64,000 nucleotides of DNA. It comes from Streptomyces cinnabarinus. GTDB taxonomy: Bacteria > Actinomycetota > Actinomycetes > Streptomycetales > Streptomycetaceae. How positions within the stretch are numbered: position 1 is the first letter of the stretch; each line of letters begins with the position of its first letter. The stretch spans positions 4,092,001-4,156,000 of the forward strand of contig NZ_CP114413.1 of the NCBI RefSeq assembly GCF_027270315.1, read 5' to 3'. The translations under genes were made by a program, and so were the position numbers. The notes under the pieces are model-generated. The model saw only the letters and a program-made list of their open reading frames with translations, was not told where the DNA came from and did no database searches. This document shows, piece by piece, positions 58,398 through 64,000 of the stretch.

Positions 58398-59030
58398 ATG
58401 GCGATCATCCATCACACGACTCTCAAGCCCTCCAAGGTCGAGCTGCTCACCGAGTGGCTGCCCACCCGCCCCTGGTATGTCGGGGACGGCACACCGGAGT
58501 TGACGAAGGCCGGTGGCTTCCGGCTGGACGATCCGGCGGGTGAGGTCGGGATCGAGTTCATGGTGGCGGTCGATGGGGACGGGGTCGCCTATCTCGTCCC
58601 CCTCACCTACCGTGGCGCCCCGCTGGAAGGCGCCGAGGACGCGCTCATCGGGACCATGGAGCACGGGGTGCTGGGGCAGCGATGGGCCTACGACGGCATC
58701 CATGACCCGGTGCTGGTCGCCGAGTTGTTCGCCCTGGTCGACGGCCGCGCCCAGGCGCAGGCGCAGAGCGTCGACAACACCCCGGACCATGAGATCGCCC
58801 GCTCCTACGCGGGTACCGGCGAACTCCGGGCGCACGGAGGGGCCGTGGACGACGAGAGCGGCACCGAACTGACCACCGCCGACGGTTCCGTGCTGCGTCT
58901 GAACCGGCGGCTCGGCGGGTCCGACCTTCCGCCCTCCGACGCACTCGGGCATGTCTCCGGGCACTGGACCGCGACGGACGGCACCCGCGCACGGGCCGTG
59001 TTCGCCGTTCTGCGGCCCGGGTCCGAATGA
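58398..59030 (+). CDS. maltokinase N-terminal cap-like domain protein
   Basis: 210-residue protein similar to the actinobacterial family labelled CG0192-like or maltokinase cap (AIIHHTTLKPSKVELLTEWLPTRPWY, GTMEHGVLGQRWAYDGIHDPV). No kinase domain follows, so it is a lone cap domain. In Streptomyces it is often misnamed a glucan branching protein. It overlaps YidD by ATGA. Confidence 0.82.
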   Translation: MAIIHHTTLKPSKVELLTEWLPTRPWYVGDGTPELTKAGGFRLDDPAGEVGIEFMVAVDGDGVAYLVPLTYRGAPLEGAEDALIGTMEHGVLGQRWAYDGIHDPVLVAELFALVDGRAQAQAQSVDNTPDHEIARSYAGTGELRAHGGAVDDESGTELTTADGSVLRLNRRLGGSDLPPSDALGHVSGHWTATDGTRARAVFAVLRPGSE

Positions 59031-59425
59031 AGCGACGGAAGAATCGTTGCTGCGGCTGTCTCGAAGGGTGTCTCGACACCCATCTGTGGTGGTCCACCGT
59101 CACCGCGCCCTGCCGTGAAGTCGCCGCGCTGACAGCGCTGTTGATGCCGCTGACCCTGTTCACGGACCGCCACCCCGACCCCAGCGCCCCCGCACCCCGG
59201 GGTCGTGCGGCCCGGTTCCTCTACTCCGCGGTCGTCCGCTACCGCCGCGAGATCAGCCCCACCACCCCGCCCCGCTGCCCCTACACACCGACCTGTTCCA
59301 CGTACGCGGTCCAGGCGCTGCACCGCTACGGCGCCCTGCGCGGCGGCCGGCTCAGCGTCGTGCGGCTGCTGCGGTGCACCCCCGGGCAGGCCAGGCGGCG
59401 TGGCGGCCGGTATCCGCTTGCCTAG
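59027..59425 (+). CDS. YidD-type membrane protein insertion efficiency factor
   Basis: 132-residue protein with the YidD core (YRREISPTTPPRCPYTPTCSTYAVQALHRYG, RLLRCTP). This basic, cysteine-rich protein aids insertion of membrane proteins via YidC. Normal YidD sits in the rnpA-yidC cluster near oriC; this copy has a 65-residue N-terminal extension with a cluster of cysteines (RCCGCLEGCLD) and lies in an unrelated operon, so it is probably a paralogue. Coupled by ATGA to the cap-domain gene. Confidence 0.85.
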   Translation: MKRRKNRCCGCLEGCLDTHLWWSTVTAPCREVAALTALLMPLTLFTDRHPDPSAPAPRGRAARFLYSAVVRYRREISPTTPPRCPYTPTCSTYAVQALHRYGALRGGRLSVVRLLRCTPGQARRRGGRYPLA

Positions 59426-59455
59426 AGTCCACTCCACGCCGTTGGCTGGTGGACC

Positions 59456-60445
59456 ATGAAGTACACGCAGCTCGGACGCACGGGACTCAAGGTCAGCCGG
59501 CTCGTCCTCGGCACCATGAACTTCGGACCGCAGACCGATGAAGCGGACAGCCACGCCATCATGGACGCGGCGCTGGACGCGGGGATCAACTTCTTCGACA
59601 CCGCCAATGTGTACGGCTGGGGCGAGAACAAGGGCCGCACCGAGTCGATCATCGGCAGCTGGTTCGCCAAGGGCGGCGACCGCCGCGACAAGGTCGTCCT
59701 CGCCACCAAGGTGTACGGCAACATGGGCGCCGACGGCCCGGCCTGGCCCAACCACGACAAGCTCTCGGCGCTGAACATCCGCCGGGCCGTGGACGCCTCG
59801 CTGAAGCGGCTGGGCACGGACCGCATCGACGTCTACCAGTTCCACCACATCGACCGGGACACCCCGTTCGAGGAGATCTGGCAGGCCATCGACGTCCTGG
59901 TGCAGCAGGGCAAGATCCTCTACGCCGGGTCCTCGAACTTCCCCGGCTACAAGATCGCCCAGGCCAACGAGACGGCCGCCCGCCGCGGCTCGTACGGGCT
60001 GGTCAGCGAGCAGTGCCTGTACAACCTGTACGAGCGGCGCGCCGAGATGGAGGTCATCCCGGCCGCGCAGGACTACGGGCTCGGGGTGATCCCCTGGTCG
60101 CCGCTGCACGGCGGCTTGCTGGGCGGGGTGCTCAAGAAGGAGGCGGAGGGCGGCCGACGCGCCTCTGGCCGAGCCGCCGACACCCTCGCGGACCCGGCGG
60201 CCCGCGCCCGGCTCCAGTCCTACGAGGACCTGCTGGACAAGCACGGCGTGGAGCCCGGCGAGGCAGCCCTGGCCTGGCTCCTCACCCGCCCCGGCGTCAC
60301 GGGCCCGATCGTCGGCCCGCGTACGGCGGACCAGCTCGCCTCGGCACTGCGGGCAGCGGAGCTCGAACTGGGCGAGGAACTGCTGACGGGCCTGGACGAG
60401 ATCTTCCCTGGTCCGGGGCCGTCTCCGGAGGCCTTCGCCTGGTAA
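59456..60445 (+). CDS. aldo/keto reductase
   Basis: 329-residue NADPH-dependent AKR of the YhdN/YghZ-like class. Catalytic and cofactor regions are GINFFDTANVYGWGENKGRTE, RIDVYQFHHIDRDTPFEE, WSPLHGGLLGG and PIVGPRTADQLASAL. Start ATG 31 bp after yidD. Broad carbonyl reductase; substrate unknown. A family A repeat follows its stop. Confidence 0.93.
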   Translation: MKYTQLGRTGLKVSRLVLGTMNFGPQTDEADSHAIMDAALDAGINFFDTANVYGWGENKGRTESIIGSWFAKGGDRRDKVVLATKVYGNMGADGPAWPNHDKLSALNIRRAVDASLKRLGTDRIDVYQFHHIDRDTPFEEIWQAIDVLVQQGKILYAGSSNFPGYKIAQANETAARRGSYGLVSEQCLYNLYERRAEMEVIPAAQDYGLGVIPWSPLHGGLLGGVLKKEAEGGRRASGRAADTLADPAARARLQSYEDLLDKHGVEPGEAALAWLLTRPGVTGPIVGPRTADQLASALRAAELELGEELLTGLDEIFPGPGPSPEAFAW

Positions 60446-60466
60446 CGCAGGTGAGGGAGACTCCCT

Positions 60467-60488
60467 GAGGGGCGCGGGGAACTGCGCG
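60467..60488. repeat. intergenic repeat family A, copy
   Basis: Exact 22-bp match to 12983-13004 and 22589-22610, preceded by CTCCCTG as at 22582-22588 and followed by a CAGCCCCCAC tail like 22611 onward. Between the convergent aldo/keto reductase and the small-peptide gene. Confidence 0.65.
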
Positions 60489-60542
60489 ACCAGCCCCCAC
60501 CGGCCCGCGGCCGGAAGCCGACCGCAGTTCCCCACCAAGCAC

Positions 60543-60632
60543 CTACCTGCCGAGCGCCGCCGCAACAGCCACGACGACGAACATCAGCACAAGCGCACCG
60601 GCCATGATCCGGTTCCGGGTTTTCGGGTCCAC
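60543..60632 (-). CDS. 29-residue single-helix membrane peptide
   Basis: GTG start, product starting VDPKTRNRIMAGALV and ending AAALGR: a charged N-terminus and one hydrophobic helix (MAGALVLMFVVVAVAAALG). I recall similar short Streptomyces proteins, which supports reality. It lies 9 bp downstream of thpR on the same strand and may be co-transcribed. The function is unknown; it could be a small regulatory membrane peptide or toxin-like. Confidence 0.6.
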   Translation of the reverse strand: MDPKTRNRIMAGALVLMFVVVAVAAALGR

Positions 60633-60641
60633 ACCACGAGC

Positions 60642-61214
60642 CTAACCGGCCGCCCCGAGCGGCCAACGGGCGACCGCCTCGTACCGCGGCTCCTCCCCCC
60701 GCACCCCGGAGCGCGGCAGATGGCTCCGCACGAGCACCAGCTCCCCGACGGTCCAGCCATCGCTGCGGAAAGCGCCCAGCGCCTCGACACACGGCCTCAC
60801 GTCCACCGCGTTCCGGCTCCGCGCCACCGTCAGATGCGCCTTGTACCGCCGATGCTCCCCCATCGCCACCCCCGCCTTACGCCCCGCGGCCTCCGCCCGG
60901 TCGGCCAGCAGCCGCAGCACGTCCGGCTCCCCCTCGGCCCCCACCCACAACGCCCGCCCGTGCCCGAACTGCCCGCCCCCGTGAAGGGCCAGCGGGAAGG
61001 CCGCGGTGCGATGTGCGGCCCGTGCCAGCCGGTCCGACAGCCCTTCTACGAGCCCGTCGTCGACCTCCCCGTAGAAGGCGAGGGTGAAGTGCCACCCGGG
61101 GCGGCCGGTCCAGCGCAGCGCATCCGCGCCGGGCAGCCGCTTCAGCCGGTCCACCTCGGCTGCGAGTTCACGGGAAACATCCTCCGGCAGGAGCAGCGCG
61201 GCGAAGAGTCTCAT
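60642..61214 (-). CDS. thpR: RNA 2',3'-cyclic phosphodiesterase
   Basis: 190-residue 2H phosphoesterase, opening 2',3'-cyclic phosphates of RNA ends (also called 2'-5' RNA ligase). The two H-x-T/S motifs are HFTLAFYGEVDDGL and HLTVARSRNA, with RLFAALLLPEDVSREL at the start. Length and motifs are typical. Upstream, the MFS gene ends 25 bp away on the same strand. Confidence 0.92.
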   Translation of the reverse strand: MRLFAALLLPEDVSRELAAEVDRLKRLPGADALRWTGRPGWHFTLAFYGEVDDGLVEGLSDRLARAAHRTAAFPLALHGGGQFGHGRALWVGAEGEPDVLRLLADRAEAAGRKAGVAMGEHRRYKAHLTVARSRNAVDVRPCVEALGAFRSDGWTVGELVLVRSHLPRSGVRGEEPRYEAVARWPLGAAG

Positions 61215-61238
61215 ACCCCCAGTCTCACCGCCGCGCTC

Positions 61239-62579
61239 CTACGCCACCGTCGCGAGCTCTTCCCGCTCCCTCGGCACGAAGCGCACCACCGGATGCCCGT
61301 GGTTCCAGCCCACCGTCAGGCGGAGGTTGCCGACCCGGGCCAGGACCAGGCCGATCACGACCGCCGCCAGAGCGGCGATCGCGCCGCCCGCCGCCAGGCC
61401 CGCCCGGACGCCGTACGCGTCGGTGATCCAGCCCGCGATGGGCGCCCCCAAGGGGGCGCCGCCCATGAAGACCATCATGTACAGGGACATCACCCGGCCC
61501 CGCATCGCCGGGTCCGTGCTGAGTTGGACGCTGCTGTTGGCGGTGACGTTGACCGTCATGCCGAACATGCCGATCGGGGCCATGAGCAGGGCGAACAGCC
61601 ACAGGGATGGGGCCAGGGCCGCCACTATCTCCAGGGTGCCGAAGGCCACCGCACCCGCTACCAGGACCCGCAATCGCGCTGTGCCGCGGCGGGCGGCGAG
61701 CAGGGCGCCGGACAGGGAGCCCACGGCCATCAGGGTGTTGAAGAGGCTGTAGGAGCCCGCGCCCGCGTGGAAGACGTCGTCGGCGAAGGCCGAGAGGTAG
61801 ACGGGGAAGTTGAAGCCGAAGGTGCTGACGAACCCGACCAGGACGATGGTCCAGATCAGCTCCGGGCGCCCGGCGACGTACTGAAGCCCCTCCCGCAGCT
61901 GGCCCTTGCCGCGGGGTGCGCGCTCGACGACGTGCAGGTCGCGGGCGCGCATGAGCAGCAGGCCGGCGATGGGCGCGACGAAGGACAGGCCGTTGAAGAG
62001 GAAGGCCCAGCCGGTGCCCACCCCCGTGATCATCAGGCCGGCCACCGCGGGGCCGACCAGCCGCGCGGACTGGAAGTTCGCCGAGTTCAGGCTGACCGCG
62101 TTCTGGAGCTGGTCGCTGCCGACCATCTCGGTGACGAAGGTCTGCCGGGCCGGGTTGTCGATGACCGTCGCCAGGCCCACGGCGAAGGCGGCGACGTAGA
62201 CGTGCCAGACCTCGACATGGCCGGTGAGGGTGAGGAAGGCCAGCGCCAGGCCCGTGAGCGCCATCGCCGTCTGCGTGACCAGCAGCGTGGGGCGCTTGGG
62301 CAGGCGGTCGACCAGGACACCGCCGTAGAGGCCGAAGAGCAGCATCGGGAGGAACTGGAGGGCCGTCGTGATGCCGACGGCCGTCGCGGAGCCGGTGAGG
62401 CTGAGCACCAGCCAGTCCTGGGCGATGCGCTGCATCCAGGTGCCGGTGTTGGAGACGACCTGCCCGATGAAGAACAGGCGGTAGTTGCGGACGCTCAGCG
62501 AGCTGAACATCGAGGACTTGCGGGGGGTGTCGAGGGCGGTCGGTGCGGGGGCGGAAGCTGCTCCGGATCCCGTACTCAA
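61239..62579 (-). CDS. MFS transporter
   Basis: 446-residue major facilitator with 10-12 helices, of the Bacillus/actinobacterial multidrug or siderophore-exporter type (YRLFFIGQVVSNTGTWMQRIAQDW is the conserved start). TTG at 62579 is supported by AGGAGG nine bases upstream. It is second in the MarR-MFS operon. The substrate is unknown. Confidence 0.92.
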   Translation of the reverse strand: MSTGSGAASAPAPTALDTPRKSSMFSSLSVRNYRLFFIGQVVSNTGTWMQRIAQDWLVLSLTGSATAVGITTALQFLPMLLFGLYGGVLVDRLPKRPTLLVTQTAMALTGLALAFLTLTGHVEVWHVYVAAFAVGLATVIDNPARQTFVTEMVGSDQLQNAVSLNSANFQSARLVGPAVAGLMITGVGTGWAFLFNGLSFVAPIAGLLLMRARDLHVVERAPRGKGQLREGLQYVAGRPELIWTIVLVGFVSTFGFNFPVYLSAFADDVFHAGAGSYSLFNTLMAVGSLSGALLAARRGTARLRVLVAGAVAFGTLEIVAALAPSLWLFALLMAPIGMFGMTVNVTANSSVQLSTDPAMRGRVMSLYMMVFMGGAPLGAPIAGWITDAYGVRAGLAAGGAIAALAAVVIGLVLARVGNLRLTVGWNHGHPVVRFVPREREELATVA

Positions 62580-62607
62580 AGGGGGTCGCCTCCTTCGTGG
62601 GCCTTGC

Positions 62608-63045
62608 TTACAGGTGCGCGAGCTTCTCCAGTACGGGGGCGGCGGCGCGGAGTTTCGCCCACTCGTCCTCGTCCAGGCCGTCGACCAGGGCGGCCAGGAA
62701 GGCGTTGCGCTTGGCGCGGCTCTCGGCGAGCATCGCCTCGGCCTGTTCCGTCTTCGTGACGACCTTCTGGCGCCGGTCCTCGGCGTGCGGCTCCAGCCGG
62801 ACCAGCCCCTTGGCCTCCAGCAAGGCGACGATGCGGGTCATCGACGGCGGCTGGACATGCTCCTTGCGGGCGAGTTCGCCCGGGGTGGCCTGGCCGCAGT
62901 TGGACAGGGTGCCGAGCACCGACATCTCAGTGGGGCTCAGCGACTCGTCGACCCGCTGGTGCTTGAGCCGGCGGGACAGCCGCATGACAGCGGATCGCAG
63001 GGAGTTCACGGCGGCAGCGTCGTCGCCATGGGTAAGGTCCGACAT
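62608..63045 (-). CDS. MarR-family regulator
   Basis: 145-residue winged-helix regulator (LSPTEMSVLGTLSNCGQATPGELARKEHVQPPSMTRIVALLEAKGLV, DRRQKVVTKTEQAEAM). It is encoded directly upstream of the MFS transporter and most likely represses that operon from the site at 63049-63078, which overlaps the region just upstream of its start. Ligand unknown. Confidence 0.92.
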   Translation of the reverse strand: MSDLTHGDDAAAVNSLRSAVMRLSRRLKHQRVDESLSPTEMSVLGTLSNCGQATPGELARKEHVQPPSMTRIVALLEAKGLVRLEPHAEDRRQKVVTKTEQAEAMLAESRAKRNAFLAALVDGLDEDEWAKLRAAAPVLEKLAHL

Positions 63046-63048
63046 GTT

Positions 63049-63078
63049 CTTTAGGTTAACTCATTACCCTGACTAAAG
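63049..63078. promoter_or_regulatory. MarR operator candidate
   Basis: CTTTAG (63049-63054) and CTAAAG (63073-63078) flank an A+T-rich core containing GTTAAC, 3 bp upstream of the MarR start codon. The MarR gene may therefore be nearly leaderless. Autoregulation is likely. Confidence 0.5.
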
Positions 63079-63199
63079 ACCACTCGGGGTACGCCAGAAT
63101 GCCCGTGACCCTGGCCACTGAATCCTGGCATCACCCATACGAGTGAGCCGATTCCGGAAAGTGACCCGCGGCCCGGCCGCGTGAGGTGACCCTCGTTCC

Positions 63200-63382
63200 A
63201 TGGGGACCAGCGTGCTCAGCCTGCGGATGGACGGGGAGCTGCTCGAACGGCTCCGGCACCATGCGGCCAAAAGAGGAATGAGCGTCCAGGACTATGTGGT
63301 CCGGACGCTCATTCGGGACGACTTCGACGAGCGGTTCCAGACCGCCGTCGAGGAGACGGAGAAGTTCTACGGCGTCACCTGA
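63200..63382 (+). CDS. orphan ribbon-helix-helix (CopG-like) protein
   Basis: 60-residue protein with a clear ribbon-helix-helix: beta strand SVLSLRMDGELLERLRHHAAKRGMSVQDYVVRTLI, then an acidic C-terminal helix (DFDERFQTAVEETEKFYGVT). These are antitoxin-type DNA-binding proteins. No toxin gene follows before the convergent permease gene, so it is an orphan. It has a weak ribosome site. Confidence 0.82.
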   Translation: MGTSVLSLRMDGELLERLRHHAAKRGMSVQDYVVRTLIRDDFDERFQTAVEETEKFYGVT

Positions 63383-63392
63383 CGCCCGCGGC

Positions 63393-64000
63393 TCAGGTCA
63401 GGCCCAGCGCCGGCATCAGGTAGTAGAAGGTGAAGACGGCGGCGACCACGTACATCGCGGCGGGGATCTCCTTGCCGCGCCCGGCCGCGAGCCGCAGCAC
63501 CACGAAGGTGATGAAGCCCATGCCGATGCCGTTGGTGATCGAGTAGGTGAACGGCATCATCACCATCGTGATGAAGGCGGGGATCGCGATCGTGTAGTCG
63601 GCCCAGTCGATCTCCTTGACGGAGTTCGCGAGGATCAGGAAGCCGACCGCGAGCAGCGCCGGAGTGGCCGCCTGCGACGGGACCATGGTGGCGACCGGCG
63701 TCAGGAACAGCGCCGCGGTGAACAGGCCGCCGGTGACGAGGTTGGCGAAGCCGGTGCGGGCGCCCTCGCCGACGCCGGCCGTGGATTCCACGAAGGCCGT
63801 GGTGGCCGAGGAGGAGCTGGCACCGCCCGCCGCGACCGCGAGGCCGTCGACGAAGAGGACCTTGTTGATGCCGGGCATCTGGCCCTGGGCGTCGGTCAGC
63901 TTGGCCTCGTCGGAGACGCCCATGATCGTGCCCATCGCGTCGAAGAAGCACGACAGCAGGACCGTGAAGACGAACAGGATGCCGGTCAGCATCCCAACCT
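63393..64000 (-). CDS. NCS2-family purine permease, 3' part
   Basis: C-terminal 200-odd codons of a permease, open to the window edge, so truncated by it. Helices (LTGILFVFTVLLSCFFDAMGTIMG, GGLFTAALFLTPVATMVPSQ, ALLAVGFLILANSVKEI, FITMVMMPFTYSITNGIGMGFI) and the SSSATTAFVESTAGVGEGARTG motif match AzgA/PbuG-type adenine/guanine/hypoxanthine transporters. The start lies outside the window. Confidence 0.92.
   Translation of the reverse strand, partial: VGMLTGILFVFTVLLSCFFDAMGTIMGVSDEAKLTDAQGQMPGINKVLFVDGLAVAAGGASSSSATTAFVESTAGVGEGARTGFANLVTGGLFTAALFLTPVATMVPSQAATPALLAVGFLILANSVKEIDWADYTIAIPAFITMVMMPFTYSITNGIGMGFITFVVLRLAAGRGKEIPAAMYVVAAVFTFYYLMPALGLT

Noticed and set aside
63049..63078. DmdR iron box before the MarR gene
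   Set aside because: Only the left half TTAGGTTA matches the 19-bp iron box; the right half diverges, so I call it a MarR-type site.
1..64000. CRISPR array, tRNA, rRNA, insertion sequence or prophage
   Set aside because: I saw no regularly spaced identical repeats, no tRNA cloverleaf, no transposase or integrase and no phage structural gene. This was by eye; tRNAscan and ISfinder searches would settle it.

Overview
The window is chromosomal DNA of a Streptomyces-type actinomycete. G+C is very high with strong third-position bias, GTG and TTG starts are common, and many genes overlap by ATGA, GTGA or TGATG. Lineage-typical genes support this: the iron regulator dmdR1 beside a SIS-domain gene, an XRE/DUF397 pair, a sigma factor with a zinc-finger anti-sigma, an SCO4402-type protein next to purU, and an actinobacterial cysteine-type leader peptide. 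I saw no rRNA, tRNA, CRISPR array, insertion sequence or prophage, so this looks like ordinary core chromosome with two catabolic gene clusters.

Layout. 60-9645 is a catabolic cluster built on acyl-CoA chemistry: a zinc alcohol dehydrogenase, an acyl-CoA dehydrogenase and an SDR in one leftward operon, a divergent cyclase-family hydrolase, a heteromeric acyl-CoA dehydrogenase pair, and a divergent acyl-CoA ligase. Its two divergent promoter regions carry three copies of one CTGACG-N3-CGTCAG type palindrome, so the cluster is probably one regulon under an off-window TetR-like repressor. 9629-15915 holds an EF-hand protein, a STAS antagonist, a sigma/anti-sigma operon, purU, an SCO4402-type gene and a substrate-binding lipoprotein. 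15944-23551 holds a proline-rich membrane protein, a TPR regulator divergent from a small primase-like gene, an ABC exporter, and an alpha/beta hydrolase whose nucleophile position is Ala. 24031-27788 holds dmdR1, a SIS protein with a DasR-like site between them, a PAS/GAF protein and an acetyltransferase.

27789-29284 is the most unusual stretch. A near-consensus promoter is followed by an RNA with several strong stem-loops, a tiny ORF with a very strong Shine-Dalgarno, and then a 24-codon leader peptide of the RRHVD...C type, all before an isopenicillin N synthase-family oxygenase. Citrate synthase and pdxH follow. 31417-41508 is a second catabolic operon: TIGR03084 protein, AtuA-type protein, acyl-CoA carboxylase beta and alpha subunits, acyl-CoA dehydrogenase, CoA ligase, enoyl-CoA hydratase and a terminal TetR. 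It faces a near-perfect 26-bp palindrome that is probably that TetR's operator. The gene set resembles the leucine/acyclic-terpene (Liu/Atu) logic of carboxylating a beta-methyl enoyl-CoA.

The right part holds a WhiJ-like XRE/DUF397 pair, a DUF4097 gene behind a TTGCA-repeat promoter, a GtrA-like protein, a Tat PQQ-propeller lipoprotein, a candidate toxin-antitoxin pair, an EamA exporter, a phosphoesterase, a FAD/Fe-S oxidase, serC, a DrrAB-like exporter with a divergent TetR, secreted and SGNH esterase-like proteins, a Uma2/maltokinase-cap/YidD group, an aldo-keto reductase, a 29-aa membrane peptide, thpR, a MarR-MFS operon, an orphan ribbon-helix-helix protein, and an NCS2 purine permease cut by the window edge. 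Two families of intergenic hairpin repeats are scattered through the window.
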